Origin: Microbispora rosea subsp. aerata | GTDB taxonomy: Bacteria > Actinomycetota > Actinomycetes > Streptosporangiales > Streptosporangiaceae | Length of the DNA: 41,750 nucleotides | Direction: 5' to 3' | Assembly: GCF_014647835.1 (NCBI RefSeq) | Contig: NZ_BMPY01000046.1 | Location: 1 to 41,750 of the forward strand | Notes under the pieces: generated by a model | The model's database searches: none | Told to the model about the DNA's origin: nothing | What the model saw: only the letters and a program-made list of their open reading frames with translations | Translations under genes and position numbers: made by a program | Part shown: piece by piece, positions 14,214 to 21,408 of the stretch | Numbering within the stretch: the first letter of the stretch is position 1 | Layout of the letters: each line of letters begins with the position of its first letter

Positions 14214-15055
14214 CAGGTGTCCTCGTGCCGGTAGAGCGGGCTGGCCAGTTCCGCCCGCACCGGCTCCCCGGTCTGCGGGTCGTATTCGACGCCGACCACG
14301 CAGGAGAAGCGGCGGTCGCCGACCTGCCCCCACAACGTGGCGATCTCATTGGCGAGCAGGTGGATGACGCCGAGGGAGCCGTTGGGGTGGATACCGGCGA
14401 TCGCCAGGAACGACCCCTTGCCGTCCGGGCGGGGCAGACGGCCGAGGAAGGCCGAATCGGTCGGCTGGGTGGGGTCGGCTTGGGAGCCGGACCGGTACTC
14501 CCGGCCGGTGCGGGTGTCGATGAGCTTCCAGCCCTTGTCGTCGCGGTCCCAGCGGATGACCGGATCGGCCTCGTACGCGGCCCGCATGGCGTCCGACATG
14601 CGCGGGCCGCAGATGACGAGCAACCCGGGCCGGTTGAGGTCGATCTGCCCGCCAACGGTGACGTTGTCGGTGGCCACAGTCAGGCCGAAGGTGCGGGCGA
14701 GGTCTTCCAGACGCTTACCGGCGCGCATGTCGTCCAGGGCGACCATGGAACGGCCGGTCGCTGCGTCGTACCGCAGCGGCGTTACCACGGTGACCGACCC
14801 GGTGCCGAGGAACGCCCCCTCCGGGGCGGGGCCGGTGTGGCGGATCTGGTGGATGCGCCCTCGGGACAGGCCGGCCTTCTCGGCGATCTGCGCATACGAC
14901 ATGCCCTGGGCGTGGAGTTCCTGAATGACACGACGGCGCAGGCGGGCCAGTTCGGTGACTTCCTGCTGAGCCGCGTTGAGTCGTTCGGTGGCGACCCGGA
15001 GCAGCAGGTAAGGATCGTCGATCGCGGCGATTTTGTCCAGGTCGCTCGGTGGCAC
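14213..15055 (-). CDS. HTH protein with sigma-region-4-like motif
   Basis: A 280-residue protein from GTG 15055, chosen because GAGGAGGAG ends two bases upstream and because operator sites lie further upstream. An upstream ATG at 15205 would run through those operators. Residues 25-80 form helices ending in ELHAQGMSYAQIAEKAGLSRGRIHQIRHTG, a sigma-70-region-4-like HTH. The rest (GLLVICGPRMSDAMRAAYEAD ... HLLANEIATLWGQVG) is a globular domain I cannot name. It is translationally coupled to the PP2C phosphatase and probably recognises DNA. Confidence 0.65.
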   Translation of the reverse strand: MPPSDLDKIAAIDDPYLLLRVATERLNAAQQEVTELARLRRRVIQELHAQGMSYAQIAEKAGLSRGRIHQIRHTGPAPEGAFLGTGSVTVVTPLRYDAATGRSMVALDDMRAGKRLEDLARTFGLTVATDNVTVGGQIDLNRPGLLVICGPRMSDAMRAAYEADPVIRWDRDDKGWKLIDTRTGREYRSGSQADPTQPTDSAFLGRLPRPDGKGSFLAIAGIHPNGSLGVIHLLANEIATLWGQVGDRRFSCVVGVEYDPQTGEPVRAELASPLYRHEDT

Positions 15056-15082
15056 AGCTCCTCCTCGGTGTGGCACACCTGA

Positions 15083-15122
15083 GTCTAGAGCCCTAGACGA
15101 AATGCCGTCTATCCCCCTTGAC
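15083..15122. promoter_or_regulatory. Two operator copies upstream of the HTH/PP2C genes
   Basis: GTCTAGAGCCCTAGAC (15083-15098) and GTCTATCCCCCTTGAC (15107-15122) fit GTCTA-N6-TAGAC, spaced 24 bp and about 30-65 bp upstream of the GTG start. They match the sites at 12504-12607 and 15906, linking this operon to the same regulator. Confidence 0.6.
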
Positions 15123-15201
15123 AGTACGGTTTTGGCGGGTTTGCCGGTCTTTGGGTCCACGGCCCGGATCGCCGAGCGCCGGTTGGGGACCCCGCGCGGG
15201 C

Positions 15202-15477
15202 TCACCGCACCCTCCCCGTCAGCAGGTCCGCCCAGACCTCACGCGCCTGGATGAGGGGCCAGTGGTGCGTCTCCCGGACCTCGGGGGCGTCCTCGTTCTG
15301 CAAGGTCCGCCGGATGAACCCCTGTCCGCCTGCCTGGCACAGCTCATACACGATGGCCAGGCAGTCGCAAGTCCAGGCCAGCACACGCACCCGCGCCCCA
15401 TTTGAGGGTTTGAACCATTCCAGCTTCGCGCACCCGCGTTGCCGGCGATCGGGAACGTGCGGGCTCACACACCTCAT
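15202..15477 (-). CDS. Small conserved AICE protein (homologue of 2211-2504)
   Basis: A 91-residue protein. The core RVRVLAWTCDCLAIVYELCQAGGQGFIRRT and the C-terminus DLLTGRVR match the AICE 1 protein at 2211-2504, so the family belongs to the shared backbone of these elements. Cys residues in CDC and ELCQ are kept. Start ATG 15477 overlaps the stop of the HATPase gene (ATGA). Function unknown. The HTH gene follows after about 145 bases that contain two operators. Confidence 0.65.
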   Translation of the reverse strand: MRCVSPHVPDRRQRGCAKLEWFKPSNGARVRVLAWTCDCLAIVYELCQAGGQGFIRRTLQNEDAPEVRETHHWPLIQAREVWADLLTGRVR

Positions 15478-15890
15478 CACCGGGAGATCGCCTTCGCGGC
15501 GGCGACGGGGTCGACCTTGAGCAGCGCCCAGACGGTACGACCGGCCGGGCCGCCGTACACGCCCCAGTTGTCGGCCAGGGAGGCGACCAGCAGCAGGCCG
15601 CGCCCACCCTCGTCGTCGGCAGGCCGGATGAGCCGGGGGACGCCGGGGCCGCCCTCGTCGGTGACGCCGAGCCACACCTGATCGGGTTCGGCCTGGATGC
15701 TGACGATGAACTTGCCGCCAAAGTGGGCCGAGGCGGTGTGCCGGACGGCGTTGGTCGCCAGTTCGCTCACGATCAGCTCAGCCGACTCCACCACCGGCCA
15801 AGCGGCGAGGGTCGCGGTGATGAAGCGACGGGCTTCGGTGACCGAGGCGGGACGGCCGAGGAAGTGCCGGGACAGACGCCATAGGGGCAT
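15477..15890 (-). CDS. RsbW-like HATPase (anti-sigma/serine kinase fold)
   Basis: A 137-residue single-domain GHKL ATPase. The N-box is ELIVSELATNAVRHT, the G1-type motif is VTDEGGPGVPRLI and the G2-type is DDEGGRGLLLVASLADNWGV. Proteins of this class either sequester a sigma factor or phosphorylate a STAS antagonist. A STAS protein lies at 7361-7840 and a PP2C phosphatase at 13380-14213. Start ATG 15890 is preferred, because the ATG at 15923 would place the first codons inside the operator at 15906-15921. Confidence 0.8.
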   Translation of the reverse strand: MPLWRLSRHFLGRPASVTEARRFITATLAAWPVVESAELIVSELATNAVRHTASAHFGGKFIVSIQAEPDQVWLGVTDEGGPGVPRLIRPADDEGGRGLLLVASLADNWGVYGGPAGRTVWALLKVDPVAAAKAISR

Positions 15891-15905
15891 GGAACACGCT
15901 CCGTC

Positions 15906-15921
15906 GTCTAGGGGGCTAGAC
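15906..15921. promoter_or_regulatory. Operator copy at the HATPase gene start
   Basis: GTCTAGGGGGCTAGAC is the best-conserved member of the six-site family, immediately upstream of the chosen ATG at 15890. Repression here would block translation initiation or promoter access for the whole 15890-13380 gene cluster. Confidence 0.6.
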
Positions 15922-15987
15922 ATACCTACGAGCAGGAGCGTATGACCAACGCTAGAATCATGTCAAGGAATACGACGCATAAATGCG

Positions 15988-16830
15988 TCAGCCGTGAGAC
16001 TGTTCCGCCAGCTCCCGGAAGTCCGCCGCGATCTCACCCAGCAGCGCCCGCAGCTCGTCGCCGTACACGGCCGCACCCGCGAACGCCTCGAACGCCTCCT
16101 CATGGGCCTCGATCTCGGCCGTCTCAGTCAGCGTGAGGTCGCCGGTCAGGCTCTCCACCACGCTCACCGTGCCGTCGTAGATGGTGAACCCATGCAGCGG
16201 GAAGACCGGAGCCTCCACCTTCCACGGCACGACCCCGAGCCGGACATGCGGCAACGTCGACACCTGCGCTAACCGATCAAGCTGCGCCGGCATCAACGAC
16301 GGCGACCCCGGCCAGGTACGCACCGCGCCCTCGGTTAGCACGAACGCGAACCGCCGACCCTGCTCAAACAACACCGCCTGCGAATCCACCCGTACGGCCG
16401 CCGCCTTGGCCGCATCGTCCTCATCCACATCCCGGCCGATCCCCACCGCCAGCCGCGCATACTCCGCCGTCTGCAACAACGCCGGAATCATCGCCGACGA
16501 AAAGACCGCCATCCACTTCGATGAGCGCACCCGCGCGGCGTTCGCCGCCTCCCTGCCGGCAAGACCACCTTTGAGCCGGGAGACCTCGTCACGCAGCCGC
16601 ACGAGAAGCGCGTCCAACTCAGCGCGAGCATCGTCATCGAGCCGGAGAGCCGCGGCCACCCGATCAACCGTCTCCGGCGTCGGCAACAACTGCCCGGTCT
16701 CCATCCGCGAGATCGTCGGCTGCGCCACCCCGGCCCGCTGCGCCAGCTCCTTACCCGTCAGCCCCGCATCCTTACGCAGCCGCCGCAGCAGCTCACCCAA
16801 CTCCCGCAACCGATCCCGCCGCTCCACCAT
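15988..16830 (-). CDS. XRE-family regulator with DUF5753-type C-terminal domain
   Basis: A 280-residue protein. The N-terminal HTH (residues 9-65) reads ELGELLRRLRKDAGLTGKELAQRAGVAQPTISRMETGQLLP. The remainder has the features of actinobacterial DUF5753 proteins: ALLQTAEYARL, FVLTEGAVRTWPGSP and LGVVPWKVEAPVFPLHGFTIYD. These often act with a small DUF397 protein, which I do not see here. The promoter region upstream was interrupted by the IS481-family element, leaving 50 bases of native sequence before the IS. Confidence 0.85.
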   Translation of the reverse strand: MVERRDRLRELGELLRRLRKDAGLTGKELAQRAGVAQPTISRMETGQLLPTPETVDRVAAALRLDDDARAELDALLVRLRDEVSRLKGGLAGREAANAARVRSSKWMAVFSSAMIPALLQTAEYARLAVGIGRDVDEDDAAKAAAVRVDSQAVLFEQGRRFAFVLTEGAVRTWPGSPSLMPAQLDRLAQVSTLPHVRLGVVPWKVEAPVFPLHGFTIYDGTVSVVESLTGDLTLTETAEIEAHEEAFEAFAGAAVYGDELRALLGEIAADFRELAEQSHG

Positions 16831-16865
16831 GCTGGCGTTCTACCACCGGCACTCCACCAGGTGGC

Positions 16866-16880
16866 CCACGGTCACGCGTA
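16866..16880. repeat. 15-bp target-site duplication, left copy
   Basis: CCACGGTCACGCGTA directly abuts the left end of the IS and is repeated exactly at 18879-18893 after its right end. A 15-bp duplication is within the range known for the IS481 family and shows insertion by transposition without later rearrangement. Confidence 0.85.
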
Positions 16881-18878
16881 TGTCTAGTCCCACGACATGA
16901 TTGACAGTTCTGTCCCACCACATGCTTGACGGGCACTCTAGGAGACATGACCGGCCTTGCGGGGCCGGGCCGCTTTGATACTGCGGACGGGTTGGGTGGT
17001 GGTGCGGCGGACCACGCGGGTGTCGTCGGGCAGTTCGATCGTCAGGGTGGTGTCGCTGACGTGCACGGTGACGATCGCGCGGGCGTGGATGCGGCCGAGG
17101 GCGACCTTCTGCCCGGCGACCATGATGACGCCGCTGTTGCTGGCCACCCGCTGCACCGTGACCGGCTCTACCGACGGGCGGGGTGGCGGCCCGGCCGGCC
17201 GGGCATCGCGCAGGTGCCGCAGCCGCTCCCAGCTGAGCGGGTTGGGCCGGGTACGCAGCAGTTCGCGGGTGTCGGGGTCGAAGAACATCAAGGTGTGTTC
17301 CTCGATCCGGACGGTCACCCGCCGGCCATTGAGGATCTCGGCGGCCAGCACGACGCGTCCGGCCAGGCTGACCGTGCCCGAGCGGCTGACGGTGCGATCC
17401 ACCTCCACAGCGGTTCCCGGCTCGGCGGGCGGCAGCGGCGCCGGTCCGGCCGCGCGTCCCCCGGCGGCGGCGAGTTTGGCCAGGTCGGCGTTCGACAGGT
17501 GCGAGCGGAAGCTCTTGATCCGCACCCCGGCGACCAGCAGGTGGATGACGTCGGTGTCGGCCCAGAACGTCACCATCACCCCGGCCCGGTCGGGGCCGAG
17601 CCAGAACTGCCGTCCCGCCACGAACATGTTGCCGCTGGCCGGGACGACGCGGTCGAACTCCACCGGCCCGCCCGACCACGCCCTGACCGGCTCCTGGCCG
17701 GCGATCGGAGGCGCGTCCCGCCGATCGGGGACCTGCGTCGGCGCGGGAACCTCCGGTGCTGGTGCCGGCTGCGGCGGGGCGGCGGCCTGCCCGTCGACCG
17801 CCTTGAGCACGCCGGGCAGCCGAAGCGGCAGCAACTCCTCCCGGGGATCGGCCGCAGGGGTGAACCGCTCGGCCGGGCAGGCCATGCCGATCGCCTGATG
17901 CGGCCGCCGGGTGTTGTACTCGACCACCCAGGCCTCCACCGCGGCCTGCGCCGCCGCCAAGTCCTCAAACGGCACCCCGTCATCGAGCAGCTCGCGGCGC
18001 AGCGTCTGATGAAACCGCTCGACCTTCCCCGTCGTGGTCGGCGAACGCGGCTGAGTCAGCCGATGAGCGATCCCGTTGTCCCGGCAGATCCGGTCGAACA
18101 GCACCTCCCCGCCCTTGCCGAACCGATCGGTGAACTGCTTGCCGTTGTCCGTCAGCACCTCCTCCGGCACCCCGAACCTCTGCAGCGCCGCCGCGAAGGC
18201 CAGGCACACCGCCCGCCCGGTCGGACGAGCCACCACCGAGGCGATCCCGCAGTAGCGGGAATGGTCGTCGACGCCGGTGACGATTTTCGCCTCGGTGCCG
18301 TCGGCCAGGAACACCCCGCCGACGATGTCCATCTGCCACAACTGCATCGGCGCTGGCCGCTCCCACCGCAGGTAGTCCTCCCGGCGTTTGCGCCGCTGCC
18401 GCGGACTCACCAACCCGTGACGCACCAGCGCCCGATACACCGCCATCCGCGACGGCGCCGGCTCCACCCCCAGGCGCTTTGCCTCGTGCACCAGCCGGAC
18501 CGGACCCCACCGCGGATGCTCACGCCGCAGCTCACACACCACCGCCTCCACCTCCGCCGATAACTGCGACGGCGACGACTTCGGACGGCGGGAACGGTCG
18601 GCCAACCCGGCCAAACCCGATTCCCGATAGCGGCGCAGCCAGGAATGCAACGTCTGCCGCGACACCCCGACCTGAGCGGCGGTCTCTCTCACACTCGCCC
18701 CGGCGAGGACCGCCAAAACCGCCCGATAACGCTGCTCGACAACCGACAAATCGACCAGGGCCAATCCCGGCCTCCTGACGCACGCCACCCGCAAACGACG
18801 CACGAAAGACCGACCGAAAACGGCACCTGTCAAACATGTCCTGGGACTGATGTGTCAAGCATGTCGCGGGACAGGACA
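16881..18878 (-). mobile_element. Complete IS481-family insertion sequence (1,998 bp)
   Basis: The ends are imperfect inverted repeats of about 50 bp (roughly 40 of 50 matching) beginning TGTC. Each end holds two tandem copies, 25 bp apart, of GTCCCRCGACATGMTTGACA-like units (16887 and 16912 at the left end), probably four transposase sites in all. A single transposase gene fills the element. A perfect 15-bp target duplication flanks it. It sits between an XRE gene and a dispersed repeat/cargo region. The element looks intact and possibly active. Confidence 0.85.
16938..18764 (-). CDS. IS481-family DDE transposase with long C-terminal extension
   Basis: A 608-residue protein if started at TTG 18764, which follows AGGAGG by six bases; an in-frame ATG at 18833 has no such site. 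An HTH_29/Homeodomain-like N-terminus (VRETAAQVGVSRQTLHSWLRRY) is followed by the rve integrase core. Catalytic residues are Asp146 (WQMDIVGG), Asp206 (VLTDNGKQF) and Glu249 (GKVERFHQT). The usual EYNTRRPHQAIG segment follows the core. About 290 further residues, with repeated beta-rich segments (FWLGPDRAGVMVTFWADTD ... ), make it clearly longer than typical IS481 transposases of 300-400 residues. Confidence 0.85.
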   Translation of the reverse strand: MALVDLSVVEQRYRAVLAVLAGASVRETAAQVGVSRQTLHSWLRRYRESGLAGLADRSRRPKSSPSQLSAEVEAVVCELRREHPRWGPVRLVHEAKRLGVEPAPSRMAVYRALVRHGLVSPRQRRKRREDYLRWERPAPMQLWQMDIVGGVFLADGTEAKIVTGVDDHSRYCGIASVVARPTGRAVCLAFAAALQRFGVPEEVLTDNGKQFTDRFGKGGEVLFDRICRDNGIAHRLTQPRSPTTTGKVERFHQTLRRELLDDGVPFEDLAAAQAAVEAWVVEYNTRRPHQAIGMACPAERFTPAADPREELLPLRLPGVLKAVDGQAAAPPQPAPAPEVPAPTQVPDRRDAPPIAGQEPVRAWSGGPVEFDRVVPASGNMFVAGRQFWLGPDRAGVMVTFWADTDVIHLLVAGVRIKSFRSHLSNADLAKLAAAGGRAAGPAPLPPAEPGTAVEVDRTVSRSGTVSLAGRVVLAAEILNGRRVTVRIEEHTLMFFDPDTRELLRTRPNPLSWERLRHLRDARPAGPPPRPSVEPVTVQRVASNSGVIMVAGQKVALGRIHARAIVTVHVSDTTLTIELPDDTRVVRRTTTQPVRSIKAARPRKAGHVS

Positions 18879-18893
18879 CCACGGTCACGCGTA
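18879..18893. repeat. 15-bp target-site duplication, right copy
   Basis: The sequence is identical to 16866-16880 and directly follows the right IS end. Joining the flanks restores an uninterrupted upstream region for the XRE gene. Confidence 0.85.
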
Positions 18894-18918
18894 ACTCTGC
18901 TGAATTGTGCTCATAGAG

Positions 18919-19019
18919 ATCAAGGGCGGCGCTCCGCGCCGCCGCAGCGGCCCCTCGCCCGCCCGCCGTCCGGGCGTGCGGTCTGGGGGCCGGTCCCGGA
19001 CGGCGGCAGCTCGGGCCGC
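18919..19019 (+). repeat. GC-rich dispersed repeat, copy B
   Basis: The core at 18955-18999 differs from copy A (7208-7252) at one of 45 positions, and similarity extends over about 100 bp with small indels. In both copies it precedes lower-GC cargo or a regulator gene and starts with ATCAAGG. It lies between the IS481 element and the cargo gene at 19092. No coding pattern is evident. Confidence 0.6.
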
Positions 19020-19091
19020 ATTCAGGACTTATTTCGCATCCGAATCCGCATACCCAACTACAACAGGCAAGTGCCGAGCTAGCCTCCTGCC

Positions 19092-20129
19092 ATGCGAGTT
19101 GAAGTAGCTGTGTCTGGCGCACCATTCGGGGCTTGGTCATGCTCACCCGAGCTTGCAGCAAAAGCAGGAAGCCCTGACGCCAGATGGCTAGATCTCCCTC
19201 GCGTCAGCTTCGAGGTTGATCCGGCAACAACTCTGGGAGACGTCCTAAATCAGGCTGCCGCGATGCTGGGGATCACAGCCCACGTTTGGGAATCCGAGGA
19301 GCGTCCAGTCAGTGAGTGGCCTCTACGGCCTGTCTCCGAAGCTGTGCATGAAGTTGCATTCTTCCATGCCGACACCGTATACGAAGGCCGGGAAGCTCGG
19401 TTGATTACTGCGCCCATCCTCAATAAGGAAGGGCAGGTGCTGTGGGGGCGGAGAATAACCACAGTACCTATGGGTACGCTTGAGGTAGCCGCCCAGAATG
19501 GCCTCATCGAAGGCGACCCTCACAAGATCTACCTTTTTCCATCGGACCCTGCAGGCGCATTTGACTACATCAACTGGGATCAAATAGAAGTAGCGATTGA
19601 AGCTGCCGTATCAGCCCTCGCAACGATCGGTGTAGCAGTAGAGGGCCTACGCGCTTTAGCGCTAGTTTGGAAGGCCGGAAAGCGCACCATTCTCGGTCTC
19701 AGGGAACGACTCCAAAAGAGAGACGGTACTATCGGCGATGTCCAGGTCCTCGCGGACACCCGAGAGGTCTGGGACATTCAAGAGTTCTGCAAGTTTGTAG
19801 GGTGTTCTACCTCCGAGGCTGAAACGCTACTGCCAGTTCTAGGCCTCTCGCGAGACAGCGAGGGTCGGTGGGTGCGAAGCAAAGACGATGGCCCAACCCG
19901 CGCAAACGCCCTACTGATCACCGCTCTCTACGCGGCGAAGTTCGGGCTTGCGTGGGATGACCCTGAGAACTCATCTTTGACCGGAGCGTTCACAGACGTT
20001 CTGGCTGCCTTGGAAGCCGGAGAACAGGTCACCCATGAGCGAATCATCCAGATTGTCCAGGATCGGATGGGCGACAACGTGCTAGGGGACGATGACGAAA
20101 GGGACTCGTCGTGGGAAGCCCCACTCTGA
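19092..20129 (+). CDS. Unrecognised cargo protein of AICE 2
   Basis: A 345-residue protein with no family that I recognise. The N-terminal 70 residues could form a beta-grasp-like fold (RVEVAVSGAPFG ... RVSFEVDPATTLGDVLNQAAAMLGI). A middle part (IEVAIEAAVSALATIGVAVEGLRALALVWKAG) is an amphipathic to weakly hydrophobic helix. The C-terminal half contains DIQEFCKFVGCSTSEAETLLPVLGLSRDSEGRWVR, which looks like a small HTH-like helical unit. GC content is below that of the backbone genes, which marks it as acquired cargo. It is the only gene in the cargo slot next to the right end, so a fitness or defence role is possible but not shown. Confidence 0.6.
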   Translation: MRVEVAVSGAPFGAWSCSPELAAKAGSPDARWLDLPRVSFEVDPATTLGDVLNQAAAMLGITAHVWESEERPVSEWPLRPVSEAVHEVAFFHADTVYEGREARLITAPILNKEGQVLWGRRITTVPMGTLEVAAQNGLIEGDPHKIYLFPSDPAGAFDYINWDQIEVAIEAAVSALATIGVAVEGLRALALVWKAGKRTILGLRERLQKRDGTIGDVQVLADTREVWDIQEFCKFVGCSTSEAETLLPVLGLSRDSEGRWVRSKDDGPTRANALLITALYAAKFGLAWDDPENSSLTGAFTDVLAALEAGEQVTHERIIQIVQDRMGDNVLGDDDERDSSWEAPL

Positions 20130-20213
20130 AAAGCCGCCTCCGGCGAGGGCTCCGGCTCCGGGGTGAGCGTCAAGGGCTCGTTCATTGACCGACGTAACTG
20201 GCTGAGGTAGGGG
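20130..20213. terminator. Short post-gene region with weak hairpin and a block shared with AICE 1
   Basis: After the stop at 20129 the sequence GCCTCCGGCGAGGGC-TCCGGCTCCGGG could form a weak hairpin, and it matches 7899-7930. No further gene is seen up to the structured element. Confidence 0.35.
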
Positions 20214-20366
20214 CCTGATCACCCCGCCGGCCATCGACCCGGGACAAGCCGAGCAGACCAAGGCCGCCGGGTCCAGGTCGTTCGTCCAGTCGGGCGCTCC
20301 ACCTGGACCCGGCGGCCTTGGCCCGCTTCCCCTTCGGGCGGGTCGACGGCAGACGGGGTGATCAGG
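20214..20366 (-). ncRNA. Structured cis element, copy B (three-helix RNA or ssDNA structure)
   Basis: P1 pairs 20214-20240 with 20340-20366 (27 bp, three mismatches). The linker at 20241-20257 is GGACAAGCCGAGCAGA after one base. P2 pairs 20258-20278 with 20301-20321, perfect over 21 bp, around the 22-nt loop 20279-20300. P3 pairs 20322-20325 with 20335-20338. Against copy A, P2 has four positions where both partners changed and pairing was kept, while the loop differs at one of 22 bases. Two of the three P1 mismatches become G-U on the minus strand. The right att core follows 157 bp later. Confidence 0.6.
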
Positions 20367-20418
20367 AGGCGGGGGCGTGCGCGCCGCGCGGGTGAGGCCA
20401 GGTCAGGGACTGATCGTC

Positions 20419-20434
20419 GTGCCATTAGCGTGCC
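20419..20434. promoter_or_regulatory. Arm-type GTGCC repeat upstream of the second att copy
   Basis: GTGCC at 20419-20423 and 20430-20434, within GCGTGCCATTA-like units at 11-bp period, 104 bp before the att core. It has the same geometry as 8294-8309 and 21288-21303. Confidence 0.5.
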
Positions 20435-20522
20435 ATTAGGCAGGGTGATGAGGGGGCAACCACGGTCACTCATGACCGGCTTGACGCCCAGGTCAACGGC
20501 TCTACGGGCCGTGATCCATGCA

Positions 20523-20567
20523 ATTCCCAAGCTGACAGCGCGGGTTCGATTCCCGTCACCCGCTCCA
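20523..20567 (+). repeat. att site: 3' end of tRNA-Gly(CCC), right end of AICE 2
   Basis: Identical over 45 bp to 8415-8459. The sequence upstream is unrelated to a tRNA 5' half, so this is not a functional tRNA. It forms the right boundary of AICE 2 and the left boundary of the small VapBC segment. Confidence 0.85.
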
Positions 20568-20571
20568 AGAT

Positions 20572-20997
20572 TCAGGTGAGTACCTCCGGCAGCAGCCTGA
20601 ACGCTGCCACATGCCGCGGCCGGATCAGGCCGAAATCGCGCCGGTCGATCGTCGCGATCTGGGTGACTCCCAGACGCTCGGCGATTGCGACCACGGACAC
20701 ATCGGCAGGGTCGAGACGAGCATCGTGGTATAGCCGGACAAGTTCGGCCATACGCCGTACATCAGCGGTGAGCAGATCGACCAGCTCGAACTCCTCCGTG
20801 ACAAGATCAAGAAACTACGCGTGTACGGCCGGCCCCATGTGCCTGTTGATCGTCCAACCGGCCTCGATCAGGATGGTCGAAGGAAGAAGCAACGGCCCTT
20901 CCAACTGCTCAAGCAGACGCACACATGAGGCATGGTGCTTGTCATCGCGATCGACAACGGCGATCAGCGGCCCTGTGTCTAGAAGCGTCGCGGTCAC
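20572..20997 (-). pseudogene. PIN-domain (VapC-like) toxin with an internal stop codon
   Basis: The frame starts MTATLLDTGPLIAVVDRDDKHH with the first PIN acidic residue (LLDTGPL) and continues through PSTILIEAGWTINRHMG. An in-frame TAG interrupts it after AVHA at about 20813. Beyond the stop the same frame resumes FLDLVTEEFELVDLL ... LDPADVSVVAIAERLGVTQIATIDRRDF, carrying the remaining acidic PIN positions. A single nonsense change therefore disables a VapC-type ribonuclease. The ATG overlaps the antitoxin stop (20994-20997), and the gene ends five bases from the att core. Confidence 0.75.
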
Positions 20998-21239
20998 ACC
21001 GACCGATTGAATCGCTCCGTCAGCAGATCTTCGACCCGTTCTGACAGATCGCCCTCTCCGGATGCGCCGATTCCCGCGATCGACAGTCGGCGACGCCGTG
21101 CCGGTTCCGAGGGACCTTCGATCGCGGCCTCAGCGAGTTCCGGGTCTGTCTTGACCAACCGCAGCAGCCGCCCCGCCTGGTCCGGCGACAACCGGTCAAC
21201 CAGGTGATGAAGCTCCTCATGGGCATGCCCGGCGCTCAT
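20994..21239 (-). CDS. VapB-like antitoxin
   Basis: An 81-residue protein with a helical N-terminus (HEELHHLVDRLSPDQAGRLLRLVKTDPEL) and a C-terminal part (GEGDLSERVEDLLTERF) of the type that wraps a PIN toxin. It is coupled by an ATGA overlap to the PIN gene, the normal vapBC order. The partner toxin is broken by a stop codon, so this antitoxin may now be unneeded. It is the only intact gene in the 0.9-kb att-bounded segment. Confidence 0.7.
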   Translation of the reverse strand: MSAGHAHEELHHLVDRLSPDQAGRLLRLVKTDPELAEAAIEGPSEPARRRRLSIAGIGASGEGDLSERVEDLLTERFNRSV

Positions 21240-21287
21240 ACTCCGAGTCTACGCTGGCGATCTCGCTAGCGGCAGGAACACGGCGAC

Positions 21288-21303
21288 GTGCCCGTTGCGT
21301 GCC
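21288..21303. promoter_or_regulatory. Arm-type GTGCC repeat upstream of the third att copy
   Basis: GTGCC at 21288-21292 and 21299-21303 with 11-bp period, about 120 bp before the third att core. The unit CGTGCCCGTT is the same as at 8531-8540. Confidence 0.5.
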
Positions 21304-21408
21304 CGTTCGACCGGCGATCAGCGGGAAGCCGCCGGGATTCACGATGACTCGACCGCCATGCGCCCAGGTCGTAGTTCTCCCAGCTCAGCGACCCTAATCT
21401 TGAAAGAC

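Larger units (their letters stand above)
8415..20567. mobile_element. AICE 2: decayed integrative and conjugative element between two tRNA-Gly att copies
   Basis: The element is bounded by identical 45-bp att copies. It carries int, xis, a frameshifted repSA, a zinc-ribbon gene, the 3' part of traSA, a broken pra, a TA-like pair, a signalling operon, an XRE regulator, an IS481-family insertion, a cargo gene and a structured element next to the right att. Integrase and excisionase look intact. Replication, activation and transfer genes are damaged, so it may be excisable but is unlikely to transfer on its own. Confidence 0.8.

Noticed and set aside
20219-20530. Protein-coding interpretation of the structured element (shared peptide VERPTGRTT)
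   Set aside because: Similar peptides arise in several frames because the loop is conserved at nearly every base. The stem differences are paired changes, which coding does not explain, and copy A has a stop in one of the shared frames.
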